Shown: positions 17,500 to 26,634, counted from the stretch's first letter. The stretch: DNA of 64,000 bases from Burkholderia sp. FERM BP-3421 (GCF_028657905.1 NZ_CP117781.1:2294001-2358000), one strand, 5' to 3'. Numbers and translations: made by a program. The notes: a model not told the origin generated them from the sequence alone.

Positions 17500-18033
17500 T
17501 CATCCGCGCCCGACCATCGCCCTCAGCACCCCATCCCGCCGGATCAGCCCGTGATAGAGCGCGGCGGCGAAATGCGCGAGGAAGGTCGCGAAGAACAGAT
17601 AGGCCAACAGCCGATGCGCGACCCTGAGCCACGCAAACGCCACCGGATCGGCCGGCACCAGCGCCGGCAGCTGCACGCCGCCGCCCAGCGTCACCGGATA
17701 GCCGCCGGCCGAGAGCATCGCCCACCCGATCAACGGCATCGCGACCATCAGCGCATACAGCACGAGATGCGACCCGTGAGCGGCGAACTTCTGCCACCCG
17801 GGCAGATCCTCGGGCAATGCCGGCGGCGTCGACGCGAGCCGCACCACGATCCGCACGCACGCCAGCGCCAGCACGGCGATCCCCAGGGGCTTGTGGATCG
17901 CCACCAGCACCGCATGCCGCCCGGAGACCGACGACACCATCCCCACGCCGATAAACAGCATCGCGACGATCATCGCGGCCATCACCCAATGCAGCACCCT
18001 CGCCGGCCAGGCAAATGTCGTAGAAGCCTTCAT
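17500..18033 (-). CDS. Cytochrome b561 family membrane protein
   Basis: A 177-residue, four-helix membrane protein starting at the ATG at 18033, which overlaps the catalase-like stop by one base. Helices carry the expected haem-ligand histidines: RVLHWVMAAMIV in helix 1, HKPLGIAVLAL, then HGSHLVLYALMV, and VAHRLLAYLFFATFLAHF in helix 4. These proteins pass electrons across the inner membrane. Coupled to a periplasmic catalase-like peroxidase and facing an ECF sigma factor, it probably feeds electrons to, or works beside, a peroxide-defence system. Confidence 0.9.
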   Translation of the reverse strand: MKASTTFAWPARVLHWVMAAMIVAMLFIGVGMVSSVSGRHAVLVAIHKPLGIAVLALACVRIVVRLASTPPALPEDLPGWQKFAAHGSHLVLYALMVAMPLIGWAMLSAGGYPVTLGGGVQLPALVPADPVAFAWLRVAHRLLAYLFFATFLAHFAAALYHGLIRRDGVLRAMVGRG

Positions 18034-19124
18034 CACCGTCCCTCCGCACTCAATCGCGCCACGCCCGCCACGCCGGCCTCTTCGCTGGTCCGCCGCAGAT
18101 ACGAATCCGCATAGGCCGCCGACCTCGCCGCCAGCAACGGATCCTCCGATACCTGAATCCCCTGCGGCAGCACCGTCGGGTCGTAGTTCACATCCCGGCA
18201 CGGCCCGCTGTCCTGCGCCTCCACGCGGTCGAGCACGAGCGTCCCCGCATCGATCGTCGTCCGCTGCGCGGGCCAGACCTTCGTCGCGTCGTCCACCGGG
18301 TCGCCGGGTTCCGCCAGCGTGACCAGCAGCTTCCATTTCTGCGCGCCCATCGCCATGCGCTGCGTCACGTCCTGCTGCAACACGTTCGGATCCGCGGCCG
18401 TCGCGACGTCCCCGGCGCCCGCCGCCTGCTCCGGCACGACCCGCCACCGCACCGCCTGCCGCCGGCCGTCCGCGTCGACGAAGTAGAACGCATTCAATCC
18501 GTAATAACTTTCCGTGACGTAACTCGCGCTCGGCTTCGCCCCCTTCACCCACTGCAGGAACGCGCCCGTCTCCGGATGCCCGCCGAAAAACGCCTTGGCC
18601 TTCGCCGGATCGGGCTTGCCCGTCGCCGGATCGGGGTGGGTCGCCACCGTCAGCGCGTAAAACGCCTGCGGCGTCGCCACGGGAAACACGGGCATCGCGT
18701 TCATTCCGGTCCGCCATTGCTCGCCGTCGGGCGCGGTCAGCTTCAGCGCGAGGCTGCGGATCGGCACGCTGCTGTCGGCCGCGTAAGGATTCCCGCCCGG
18801 CAACGCGAAGCGCCCGACCACCGGCGTGCGCACCGCCTTGAAGAACGGCGCGACCGAATACGCGCTCGCGGCCCCGTTGCCTTCGAAATAGCCGGTCACG
18901 CACACGCCCTTCGCGTGATTGCGCCGGTAACCCGGATGAACGCCGCCGTTGGCCTGCAGCGCATCGACGAGCCGCTGCGGGGTCAGACGCGCGGGCGCGA
19001 GCCACCCGCCCGCATACCCGAACGCGACGGCCACGCCGGCCACCGCGCCGCCGATCGCGGCCCAGCGCCACCACCCGCGCCCGGGCTCGCGCTGCGGCGA
19101 AGAAGAGGAAGAAGATCGCTCCAT
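18033..19124 (-). CDS. Membrane-anchored catalase family peroxidase (SrpA-like)
   Basis: A 363-residue protein begins with a Ser-rich stretch and one N-terminal transmembrane anchor (about residues 20-45). The haem catalase core follows: the distal histidine in YRRNHAKGVCVTGYF, the PFFKAVRTPVVGRFALPGGNP segment, and the proximal tyrosine region AYADSYLRR near the C-terminus. It is shorter than mono-functional catalases and matches the minimal catalase-related peroxidases, which reduce organic peroxides. It leads a two-gene operon with cytochrome b561 and has a predicted ECF promoter at 19165-19194. Confidence 0.88.
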   Translation of the reverse strand: MERSSSSSSPQREPGRGWWRWAAIGGAVAGVAVAFGYAGGWLAPARLTPQRLVDALQANGGVHPGYRRNHAKGVCVTGYFEGNGAASAYSVAPFFKAVRTPVVGRFALPGGNPYAADSSVPIRSLALKLTAPDGEQWRTGMNAMPVFPVATPQAFYALTVATHPDPATGKPDPAKAKAFFGGHPETGAFLQWVKGAKPSASYVTESYYGLNAFYFVDADGRRQAVRWRVVPEQAAGAGDVATAADPNVLQQDVTQRMAMGAQKWKLLVTLAEPGDPVDDATKVWPAQRTTIDAGTLVLDRVEAQDSGPCRDVNYDPTVLPQGIQVSEDPLLAARSAAYADSYLRRTSEEAGVAGVARLSAEGR

Positions 19125-19164
19125 GAATGTGTGCTCCCGATCGTCAGATCATTGTCGAACCCGC

Positions 19165-19194
19165 GTAGGACGCCACCCGCACCGCTTTATTCCA
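19165..19194 (-). promoter_or_regulatory. ECF-type promoter for the catalase-cytochrome b561 operon
   Basis: On the minus strand TGGAATAA (19194-19187) is followed after 14 bases by CGTCCTAC (19172-19165) and then GCGGG. The same two blocks with the same 14-base spacing occur on the plus strand at 19218-19247. The -10-like block ends 40 bases before the catalase-like start codon. Confidence 0.75.
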
Positions 19195-19217
19195 CGAAAA
19201 TTTTTTCCTCTGCTTGA

Positions 19218-19247
19218 TGGAATAATAGACACCGACCGGCGTCTTAC
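19218..19247 (+). promoter_or_regulatory. ECF-type promoter for the sigma/anti-sigma operon
   Basis: TGGAATAA (19218-19225), a 14-base spacer and CGTCTTAC (19240-19247) match the divergent element on the other strand in both blocks and spacing. It lies 35 bases before the sigma factor start, which implies autoregulation. Confidence 0.75.
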
Positions 19248-19282
19248 GCGGCATCTCGACCCTTTCGGCAACCGGCCCGGCC

Positions 19283-19804
19283 ATGCCCTCCACCGCCCTC
19301 GACGACGACGCCTTGCGCGAACTCATCCCCAGGCTGCGACGCTTCGCGCTCTGGCTCGCGCGCGACGTCCACGCGGCCGACGATCTCGTCCAGTCGACGC
19401 TCGAGCGCGCGCTGTCGCGCTGGACGAGCCGCCGCGACGACGCCTCGCTGCGCAGCTGGCTGTTCACGATCCTGTATCGGCAGTTTCTCGACGGCAAGCG
19501 CAGCGCGAAGCGCTACGCGTGGCTGCTCGGCCGTCTCGGCGACGACGATGAGGCGCACTGGCCGTCCGCCGAGCGCGAGTTCGCGGCGCGCGCGACGCTC
19601 GAAGCGTTCGGCCGGCTCTCGGACGAACAGCGCAGCCTGCTGCTGCTCGTCGCGGTCGAGGGCTTCAGCTACCAGGAAGTCGCCGACCTGCTCGACGTGC
19701 CGATCGGCACCGTGATGTCGCGGCTCTCCCGCGCGCGCCAGGCGCTGCGCCAGCTCAGCGACGGCGAGCTTCCCGCTCCTTCTCTCCGCCTGATGAAGAA
19801 ATGA
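19283..19804 (+). CDS. ECF sigma factor controlling the catalase/cytochrome b561 pair
   Basis: A 173-residue sigma factor with region 2 (LIPRLRRFALWLARDVHAADDLVQSTLERAL) and region 4 (RLSDEQRSLLLLVAVEGFSYQEVADLLDVPIGTVMSRLSRAR) intact. It overlaps the anti-sigma gene by 4 bases and faces the catalase-like and cytochrome b561 genes. This exact neighbourhood is known for one group of ECF sigma factors (I recall it as ECF26). The twin promoters at 19165-19247 are its probable targets. Oxidative or chemical stress is the likely signal. Confidence 0.9.
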   Translation: MPSTALDDDALRELIPRLRRFALWLARDVHAADDLVQSTLERALSRWTSRRDDASLRSWLFTILYRQFLDGKRSAKRYAWLLGRLGDDDEAHWPSAEREFAARATLEAFGRLSDEQRSLLLLVAVEGFSYQEVADLLDVPIGTVMSRLSRARQALRQLSDGELPAPSLRLMKK

Positions 19805-20556
19805 ACATCCCTCCGAACGAACACGACCTCCAGGCCTATGTCGACGGCCAGCTCGACGATGACGCGCGCGCCGCGGTCGAGCGCTTTCTCGCGCTGCATC
19901 CGGCGCGCGCGGAACAGGTTCAGCGCTGGCAGCAGGACGCGCAGCGGTTGAGGGCGGCGCTGGAGAGCGTGCGCATGCCGGCCGACAACCCGGCGCTCGA
20001 TCCCGCGGCGCTCCGCGCGCGGCGGACGGAACGCGCGCGGATGCGCCTGGCGATGGCGGCTTCGTTGATTTTCTGCATCGGACTGGGGACGTTCGGCGGA
20101 TGGCAGGCGCGCGGGTGGAACGCGCCGACGCCCGTCGCGCCGATGAGCGATGCGGTCGAGGCCTACAAGATGATGGTGGTCGATCAAACCGCGCAGGTGG
20201 ATTACCGGCCGGCGAGCGCGGAGGATTTGCAGGCATGGCTCGCCAAGCGCGTGGGGGCGTCGGCGAGGCTGCCGGACCTGGGCGCGGCCGGGTTCAGGCC
20301 GGTCGGCGGGCGCTTGTTCGCCACCGAGCGCGGCGCGGCTGCGATGGTGCTCTATGAGGACGACGCGGGCCGCAAGCTGAGCTTCTACCTCCGGCCGCCG
20401 GAATCGGCGCACCGGCTGATGGCGGCCGGGGAGCGGGTGGACGGCGCGTTGCTGGCGCGGTATGGATCGGTGAACGGGCTCAATTTCGCGGTGGTCGGGC
20501 CGGCCGGAAGCCTCGGCGAAAAGGCACTCGCGCAGGCGCTCGACCAGCAGACTTGA
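19801..20556 (+). CDS. Membrane anti-sigma factor
   Basis: A 251-residue protein starts at the ATG at 19801, overlapping the sigma stop. Residues 1-75 form a cytoplasmic zinc-finger-like anti-sigma domain of the type without the full HxxxCxxC motif (EHDLQAYVDGQLDDDARAAVERFL). One transmembrane helix follows (about residues 80-100, LAMAASLIFCIGLGTFGG), then a periplasmic sensory part of about 150 residues. It should hold the sigma factor inactive until the signal arrives. A strong hairpin follows the stop codon. Confidence 0.87.
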   Translation: MNIPPNEHDLQAYVDGQLDDDARAAVERFLALHPARAEQVQRWQQDAQRLRAALESVRMPADNPALDPAALRARRTERARMRLAMAASLIFCIGLGTFGGWQARGWNAPTPVAPMSDAVEAYKMMVVDQTAQVDYRPASAEDLQAWLAKRVGASARLPDLGAAGFRPVGGRLFATERGAAAMVLYEDDAGRKLSFYLRPPESAHRLMAAGERVDGALLARYGSVNGLNFAVVGPAGSLGEKALAQALDQQT

Positions 20557-20577
20557 GCGGCGCGATGCGCGCCGCTC
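20555..20577 (+). terminator. Hairpin at the end of the ECF operon
   Basis: GAGCGGCGCG and CGCGCCGCTC form a perfect 10-bp stem with a 3-base loop, starting inside the anti-sigma stop codon. There is no T-run. Confidence 0.5.
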
Positions 20578-20787
20578 CGTCCGTGCCTGGCAACCGCCGC
20601 CGACAAGAACGACGGTTCAGCCTGTCCGGACGGCCGGAACGCAGCATGACCCACTGACTTGCATGGGGACGATGCGCGTCGCGTCGTCCCGGTTGCGCGC
20701 GACGCGCGTCGAACACGGGCAGGGACAGCCGGCGCGCGTCGCCCGGCCTTCTCCCGCCGCCCCTCGGCCGGCATCCCGCCCGCCCCG

Positions 20788-21849
20788 CTAACGCGATCGG
20801 CGCGCGCCGGCGAAACGATCGGGACTGCACGGCGCGAGCGCGCGCGGCGTGCCGCCGAGCCGCAGCGCATCGGCGACGAGCCGCCCCACGGCCGCCGCCA
20901 GCGTCACCCCTGAATGCATGACCGCGACGTACAGGCCCGGCGCATCGGCGCACGTGCCGATCACGGGTGCGGCGTCGGCCGGCATCGGACGCCGGCCGAC
21001 CGCGACCTCGCCGAGCGTGGCTCCCTCCGCGCCGCGCAAGGTGCGCCGGACCGCGTCGAGCGCGCGCCCGGCAATGGCCTCGGGGCCATCCGGGCCATCG
21101 TCGTCGAGATAGTCCTCGGCCAGCACGAGCGAACCGTCCGCCGCCTCGCGCGCTTCGAAGTCCCGGTTCGACACGATGGTCCGCAGCCGCCCCGGCGGCG
21201 CGGCCACCCGGATCCGGATCGCCGGCGACGTGTCCACCGGCAGCACGACGCCCGCCGATGCGGCGAGCGCGGCCGTCCGCACGCCGGCCGCGAGCACCAC
21301 CGTGTCCGCGTACAACACGCCGCCGTCGACCTGCACGCCGGTGACGCGCGCGCCGTCCCGACACAGCGCGTGCACGCGGGTCTCGCCCAGATAAGCGGCG
21401 CGATGCGCACAGGCGCGCTCGACCAGCAGGCGCGCGACCGCTTCCGGTTCGAGCGCGCCCTCGTCCTGCGCATAGCGCGCCCGCTCGGGCGGATCGACCA
21501 GGTTCGGCTCCAGCCGGCCGACCTGTTCGCGATCGAGCCACGCGACCCGCGCGATCGGCTCCGCGCCGCCGGCATCGGCGCCGTAGGTCAACGCGCCGCT
21601 CCAGTTGACGAGCGGCACGCCCAGCTCGCGTTCGAGCCGCCGATACTCGGTCACCGCGAGCGCGCGCAGCACGGCGGCGGCGGGCGGCCCGTCCGCGCCC
21701 GGATTGATCCAGCCGAAGGCGCGCCCGGTCGCGCCCGCGCCCGGCGCGTCCTGCTCGACGAGCGTCACGCGCACGCCCCGGCTCGCCAGGTGATAGGCGA
21801 TCGACGCGCCGACGATGCCCGCCCCCACCACCACGATCCCGTCCGTCAT
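20788..21849 (-). CDS. FAD-dependent oxidoreductase (DAO family)
   Basis: A 353-residue protein opens with the FAD-binding motif IVVVGAGIVGASIAYHLASRG and an acidic ribose-binding residue in VEQDAPG. The DAO fold continues with FGWINPGADGPP near the flavin and ends with PGLYVAVMHSGVTLAAAVGRLVADAL. It is about the size of glycine oxidase or sarcosine oxidase-like enzymes and probably oxidises a secondary or primary amine. No partner gene lies beside it, and it is not closely related to the DadA-like protein at 15234. Confidence 0.85.
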   Translation of the reverse strand: MTDGIVVVGAGIVGASIAYHLASRGVRVTLVEQDAPGAGATGRAFGWINPGADGPPAAAVLRALAVTEYRRLERELGVPLVNWSGALTYGADAGGAEPIARVAWLDREQVGRLEPNLVDPPERARYAQDEGALEPEAVARLLVERACAHRAAYLGETRVHALCRDGARVTGVQVDGGVLYADTVVLAAGVRTAALAASAGVVLPVDTSPAIRIRVAAPPGRLRTIVSNRDFEAREAADGSLVLAEDYLDDDGPDGPEAIAGRALDAVRRTLRGAEGATLGEVAVGRRPMPADAAPVIGTCADAPGLYVAVMHSGVTLAAAVGRLVADALRLGGTPRALAPCSPDRFAGARRSR

Positions 21850-21983
21850 CCCGTTTCTCCGTGTTGTCGCGCGGCTTGCCCCGTGCCGCGTCTGTCGTGC
21901 TGCCGCCGTGTGGTTCTCGGTGTTCTCCCGCGCATGCGGCGAAACACGCGCGGGAATGCCACCGCTTCAAGTCGCCGGATCGT

Positions 21984-22259
21984 TCAAGCGGCGCATTCTC
22001 GCCGCGCGCGCAGGCTCGCCTGCCCCGCACGCCCGGGGCCAGCGGCAGCGCACCCCCGCGCCGCGCCGCCGTCCCGCCCGACGCCCGCCGCACTGGCTGA
22101 CGAACCGGTTGCGCGCGCATCCATGCGTGTCGCCGCATGACCCAGGCTCGCGACGCTCCCGACGATCAGGATCAGCAACGAGAACATCGCCGTGCTGCAC
22201 CGGACGCGCACCAGCACGCGCCCGACGGTACGCCAGCGTACTCCGAAAATTCGCTTCAT
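21984..22259 (-). CDS. Small membrane protein of doubtful reality
   Basis: ATG at 22259, with AGGACACC upstream, opens 91 residues. The first 45 (MKRIFGVRWRTVGRVLVRVR then a hydrophobic helix ending VASLGHAATR) look like a genuine signal anchor. The C-terminal half is Gly/Arg/Ala-rich and resembles read-through of GC-rich non-coding DNA. The gene may be truncated or frameshifted. It lies 36 bases after the TetR gene and on the same strand. Confidence 0.35.
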   Translation of the reverse strand: MKRIFGVRWRTVGRVLVRVRCSTAMFSLLILIVGSVASLGHAATRMDARATGSSASAAGVGRDGGAARGCAAAGPGRAGQASLRARRECAA

Positions 22260-22294
22260 GACGGTGTCCTGTGAAATCGCCGGTATACCTCCGT

Positions 22295-22891
22295 TCAATG
22301 CGCGCGCAACCAACGTTCGATGAGCTTGCGCAGCACCGGCGCATGCGTGCGCACCTTGAACCCCGGCGCGAGCACGATGCGCCCGATCGCGCCTTCCGCG
22401 AGGGCGATCAGCCAGGTCGCGGCCAACTCCGGCTTCAGGCTCGCATCGATCGCGCCCTGCGCGATGCCGCGCCGGATCAGCGCCGCCATGCCGTCGGTCA
22501 CGCGCGCCTCGTTCGCGGCGAACAGCGCGGCGATCTCGGGATTGCGCGACGCCTCGGCCGCGATCTCGATGCTGATGCGCGCATAGGTCGGCTCGCTCCC
22601 GAGCTTCATCATCTCGACCGCGATGTCCGCGATCGCCTGCAATGCATCGGCGGCGTCGGCATGGCGCGCGAACAGGGCGGCCATCTCGCGCTGGTCTTCC
22701 TGCGCGATCGCCTCGATGATCGCGGCCTTGCTCGGGAAATAATGAAACAGGTTGCCCGGGCTCATGTCCGCCGCCGCGCAGATTTCCGCCGTCGAGGTGC
22801 CGTGGAATCCCCCGCGCGCGAAGCATTCGATCGCCGCGTCGAGAATCCGTCGGCGTTTCGCTTCCACTTTTTCCGGATCGACTTTTCTCAT
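22295..22891 (-). CDS. TetR family transcriptional regulator
   Basis: A 198-residue regulator starts at the ATG at 22891 behind GGGAGTGGGCA. The N-terminal helix-turn-helix is clear (RILDAAIECFARGGFHGTST through MSPGNLFHYFPSKAAIIEAI). The C-terminal ligand domain is helical and ends IERWLRAH. The gap to the divergent hydrolase gene (22892-23052) probably holds its operator. The likely regulon is the divergent hydrolase and possibly the small downstream ORF. The ligand is unknown. Confidence 0.9.
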   Translation of the reverse strand: MRKVDPEKVEAKRRRILDAAIECFARGGFHGTSTAEICAAADMSPGNLFHYFPSKAAIIEAIAQEDQREMAALFARHADAADALQAIADIAVEMMKLGSEPTYARISIEIAAEASRNPEIAALFAANEARVTDGMAALIRRGIAQGAIDASLKPELAATWLIALAEGAIGRIVLAPGFKVRTHAPVLRKLIERWLRAH

Positions 22892-23052
22892 TGCCCACTC
22901 CCTGACTGGACGAACATCGCATTCTTTAATAGACTGACTGCTCGATCTATTATTTATCGATGCGCATCGGGGCGTCAAGCGCGCCGTGACAGCCAGGCCG
23001 TCCCCGCCGCCATCGAGCATGAACGCCTTTGACCCGTTCCTGGAGCCCGTCC

Positions 23053-24090
23053 TTGAAGAAGACCCTCACCCGCGTCATCCTGCCGGCGCTGCTCGTCGCG
23101 TTCGCGTTCGGCGCATGGGCCTGGCGCGGGTTGTCCGACTTCGAGTTGCAGGATGCCGACAGCACCCCGCTGCGCTTTCGCGCCGGCCACGCCGAGCTGG
23201 CCGGCACGCTGGTGCTGCCGCGCCACCGGCGAGCAGCGCCGATCGCGCTGCTCGTGCACGGCGACGGTCCGCGCACGCGCTTCGATCAAGACCACTACCT
23301 GCCGCTCGTCAACAGCCTGCTCGCGGCGGGCATCGGCGTGTTCTCGTGGGACAAGGCGGGCGTCGGCGACAGCGGCGGGGACTGGCTCGATCAATCGATG
23401 GCGGACCGCGCGGACGAGACGCGCGCCGCATGGCTGCGCGTCCGGGAGGCCACCGCGGGCGCGCATCCGATCGGCCTGCTCGGCTTCTCCCAGGGCGGCT
23501 GGGTGGTGCCCCGGGTCGCGAGCGCGTTCCGGCCGGCCTTCTCGGCGATCGTCGGCGGCGCGGTCAGCTGGCGCGCCCAGGGGATGTACTACACGCGGCA
23601 GCGGATGGAAGCGCAGGGCGCCGACCGCGCCGCGATCGAGCGCCGCCTGCGCGCCGAATACGCGGACAACGACCGCCTGTTCGGCGCCGCGCACGCGCCG
23701 GCCGATCCGCGCGCGCGGCCCGACATCGCACCGCGCCGGTTCCGCTTCATCACGCTCAACTACGCGGAGGATGCGACGTCCGCGCTCGCGACGATGCAAG
23801 GCCCGGTGCTCGCGCTGTGGGGTGCGTGGGACCGCAACGTCGATCCGATCGACGAAGCGAACGCCTATCGCCGCGCCTTCGCCGGCCACCCCGACCATCT
23901 GGCGGAGATCGCGCCCGGGGCGACCCATGCGCTGCTGCGCGCGCGCTGGTTCGACTACCAGCTCGAATCGGACTGGCCGCTGTGGAAGCAGGCCCTGTTC
24001 GCGTGCCTGGGCAGGCGCGCCTACGAACCCGGCGCGCTCGCGCGGCTCACCGGCTGGATCAACGCGCAAGCCGCGCCCGGCGCGGATTGA
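23053..24090 (+). CDS. Alpha/beta hydrolase with N-terminal membrane anchor
   Basis: I place the start at the TTG at 23053 because GGAG lies eight bases upstream; an upstream TTG at 23029 would add eight residues. Residues 1-25 are hydrophobic (MKKTLTRVILPALLVAF). The hydrolase fold has the oxyanion region IALLVHGDGPRTR, the nucleophile elbow GLLGFSQGGW, a late acid in LWGAWDRNVDPIDEA, and the catalytic histidine in GATHALLRARW. It is probably a periplasmic esterase or related hydrolase. It is divergent from the TetR gene, which may control it. Confidence 0.85.
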   Translation: MKKTLTRVILPALLVAFAFGAWAWRGLSDFELQDADSTPLRFRAGHAELAGTLVLPRHRRAAPIALLVHGDGPRTRFDQDHYLPLVNSLLAAGIGVFSWDKAGVGDSGGDWLDQSMADRADETRAAWLRVREATAGAHPIGLLGFSQGGWVVPRVASAFRPAFSAIVGGAVSWRAQGMYYTRQRMEAQGADRAAIERRLRAEYADNDRLFGAAHAPADPRARPDIAPRRFRFITLNYAEDATSALATMQGPVLALWGAWDRNVDPIDEANAYRRAFAGHPDHLAEIAPGATHALLRARWFDYQLESDWPLWKQALFACLGRRAYEPGALARLTGWINAQAAPGAD

Positions 24091-24138
24091 ATCATCTTGT
24101 CTCCCGTCTTCGTCCTTTCTTCTTTTCTTGATACCCCA

Positions 24139-24303
24139 ATGAAATCGCTACGCTCGATTTGCTTCGCGTTCCTCAGCGTGTGCCTGTTCGAAGGTTGCGC
24201 CACCGGCGTCATGTCGAATCACCCGGAATACACGAACGATCCGGAACGCCGCTCCGGCAACATCCGCCCCGCCCGTCTCGGCGGCCGGCCGGGCTGGCTG
24301 TAA
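24139..24303 (+). CDS. Small lipoprotein
   Basis: A 54-residue protein from the ATG at 24139 has a lipoprotein signal MKSLRSICFAFLSVCLFEGC, so Cys20 is probably lipidated. The remaining 34 residues are polar (ATGVMSNHPEYTNDPERR) and end RLGGRPGWL. An upstream in-frame ATG at 24097 would spoil the signal. The function is unknown. Confidence 0.65.
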   Translation: MKSLRSICFAFLSVCLFEGCATGVMSNHPEYTNDPERRSGNIRPARLGGRPGWL

Positions 24304-24535
24304 CGTCCCCCTCACGCGAAACCCACCGGACGCGCCCGCGCGCGTCCCCCGCTCCGCCGGCGGCGCCCCTTCCCCTGCCGCCTCGCCTGCCATCCGTCCC
24401 ATGACGCCTGCTCCATAGGAACGTCGGCGACGCGCACCCAGAATGGATTCACCGCGCCCTCCCGCGCGGCGCGGACCGTGCATGCCGACGATCCGCGCCA
24501 CGCACGGCGCGTCCGTCCCGACCGAATCCATCGAC

Positions 24536-25810
24536 ATGCGCACACTCTTTCGCCACCTGAAGCGCCCGCCGCTGCTGCCCGCCTTCATCGTGCTGCTGCT
24601 CCTCGCCGGCGCGGCCGCGCACGTGCTGCCGTCGCACCACCTGCGCATCGCGGCCGGCCCGGTCGACGGCAGCTATTACCAGACCGCGCGCCAGTACCAG
24701 CAGTTGCTCGAGGCGCACGGCTATCGGGTCGACATCGTGCCGATCGCCAACACCGACGAGATCGGCGCGCGCGTGGCCGATCCGCGCGCGCGCCTCGACC
24801 TCGGTTTCGTCGCCGACGGCCATGCGGCGGCGGGCAACAGCGCGCTGATCCCGCTCGGCGACATCCAGCTGCAGCCGATCTTCGTGTTCGCGCAGCGCGA
24901 CGTGGCGACGGCGCGGCCCGACGCGTCGTTCGCGGACCTGCGCGGCCTGTCGCTCGTGCTGCCGCCCGAGCACAGCCTGACGAGCCGCACCCTGCTGCGC
25001 ATCTTCGCGCTCAGCGGCATCGATGCGGGCAACACCCGCATTGCATTCCTGCCGCTGCACGACGCGATCGAGCGCCTCAAGACCCATGAATTCGACGCCG
25101 GCCTGTTCATGCTCGGCGCGGACAGCGCGCTGATGGCGGACCTCGCGAAACGGCCGGACCTGACGCTGATGCCGCTTGCGCAGCGCGAGGCGATCACGAA
25201 GAAGCTGCCGTTCCTGAAGGAGGTCCACGTGCCGGCCGGCATCTACGACCTGCAACGCGACGTGCCCGAGCGCGACGTGCCGCTGCTCGCCGCGACGATC
25301 TCGGTGGTCGCGCGCAGCGACCTGCCGCCCGCGACCGCCTACGCGGTGCTCGCCGCGATGCGCGACGCGCACCGCGCGGGCAGCTACGTGAACGGCCCGG
25401 GCGAATTCCCGCGCGACTCGGGCGGCGCGGGCCAGACCAACGGCTTCGTCGACACCTTCTACGCGAGCGGCGTGCCGTGGATCTACGCGCACCTGCCGCC
25501 CGCCCTCGCGAGCGTGATCGACGCCTATCTCGCGCCGCTCCTCGCGCTCTGGCTCGCGACCAGCGTGTTCAAGGTCATCGGCGAACTCGAGAAGATCCGC
25601 CGCATCGGCGTGCATGCGCTCGCTCACGGCGCGCTGTGGTGGCTGCGCCGCCGCGACGCGGCAAGCCGGCCGCTGTCCGCGCGCGCCCGGGCGCTGCTGC
25701 AACGCATCGAGACCGGCATCGAGAACGAGCGGCAGGACATCGGCGACCTGCTCGCCGAGCTGCGCGCCGCCCGCGTCCTGCACGAGACCGCGCTGCCCGC
25801 GCGCGGCTGA
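24536..25810 (+). CDS. TAXI-type solute-binding protein, membrane-anchored
   Basis: A 424-residue protein from the ATG at 24536. An N-terminal transmembrane segment (LPAFIVLLLLAGAAAHVL) precedes a TAXI/NMT1-like solute-binding domain: LRIAAGPVDGSYYQTARQYQ, DLGFVADGHAAAGN and LRGLSLVLPPEHSLTSRTLL. A second transmembrane segment near residue 325 (YLAPLLALWLATSVF) is followed by a cytoplasmic Arg-rich tail. TAXI proteins usually feed TRAP transporters, but no TRAP membrane genes are adjacent. It precedes a methyltransferase gene by 23 bases. The start is uncertain; upstream in-frame ATGs exist at 24482 and 24443. Confidence 0.75.
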   Translation: MRTLFRHLKRPPLLPAFIVLLLLAGAAAHVLPSHHLRIAAGPVDGSYYQTARQYQQLLEAHGYRVDIVPIANTDEIGARVADPRARLDLGFVADGHAAAGNSALIPLGDIQLQPIFVFAQRDVATARPDASFADLRGLSLVLPPEHSLTSRTLLRIFALSGIDAGNTRIAFLPLHDAIERLKTHEFDAGLFMLGADSALMADLAKRPDLTLMPLAQREAITKKLPFLKEVHVPAGIYDLQRDVPERDVPLLAATISVVARSDLPPATAYAVLAAMRDAHRAGSYVNGPGEFPRDSGGAGQTNGFVDTFYASGVPWIYAHLPPALASVIDAYLAPLLALWLATSVFKVIGELEKIRRIGVHALAHGALWWLRRRDAASRPLSARARALLQRIETGIENERQDIGDLLAELRAARVLHETALPARG

Positions 25811-25833
25811 TCCCCTCGCCATCGGAGCCCTGC

Positions 25834-26634
25834 ATGCTCAGTCGATACATCGCCGACCAGATGCGGCACACCTACGACCGCTATTTCAGCGGCCAAGGCT
25901 ATCGCCGCCGCTACCCGCGCCCCAACGAAGCGACGCTCGACTATCTGCTCGCGAACGGCGCGCGCGAGGCGGCGCGGATCCTCGACTTCGGCTGCGGCAA
26001 CGGCCGCTATGCGCTCGCGCTGCTGGCGCTCACGCCTGCGCGCGTGACCGCCTACGACATCTCCGGTGCGTCGCTGCGCGAATTCGAGCACGCGCTCGCA
26101 CGCACGCCCCACGCGGATCGCGTGTGTTTCGTGCACGACGATCTCGCCGCGCTCACGCGCACCGGCCCGCATGATCTCGCGCTGCTGCTGTTCGGCGTGC
26201 TGTCCCATCTCGGCGACCGCGCGGCGCGCATCGACGCGTTGCGCCGGCTGCGGATGCTGCTGCACGACGACGGACGGCTGATCCTGTCGGTGCCGTCGCG
26301 CCGCCGCCGCCGGCCGTTCGATCTCGCGCGCTGCGGGCTCATGCGCGCGCTCGCGCGGGCCCGGCCGCCGCTCGACGAACCCGGCAGCGTCGCGTTCACG
26401 CGCCGCGTGGCGGGCGAAGCGCTGACCTTCTTCTACCACCTGTACACGGTCCAGGAACTGCGCGGCGAACTGGAGATCGCCGGCTTCGCGCTCCGCCATT
26501 GCGAGGCCGAGAGCCTGCTGCCCGAGTGGTGCGTGACGCGTTCGCCCCGCCTCGCGCGCCTTGACCGCGCGCTCGCGCGCCGGCTGCCGCCCGCGCTCGG
26601 CTACGGCATCCGCGTGCTGGCCGTCGCCGTATGA
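25834..26634 (+). CDS. Class I SAM-dependent methyltransferase
   Basis: A 266-residue protein from the ATG at 25834, preceded by GGAG. Motif I is ARILDFGCGNGRYALALL near residues 48-65, followed by the acidic TAYDISG motif and a motif IV-like HDLALLLFGVLSHLGD. The C-terminal half is Arg-rich. The stop overlaps the start of the ABC fusion gene (ATGA), so the two are translated together. The substrate is unknown; the transporter context suggests a small solute or a lipid. Confidence 0.85.
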   Translation: MLSRYIADQMRHTYDRYFSGQGYRRRYPRPNEATLDYLLANGAREAARILDFGCGNGRYALALLALTPARVTAYDISGASLREFEHALARTPHADRVCFVHDDLAALTRTGPHDLALLLFGVLSHLGDRAARIDALRRLRMLLHDDGRLILSVPSRRRRRPFDLARCGLMRALARARPPLDEPGSVAFTRRVAGEALTFFYHLYTVQELRGELEIAGFALRHCEAESLLPEWCVTRSPRLARLDRALARRLPPALGYGIRVLAVAV

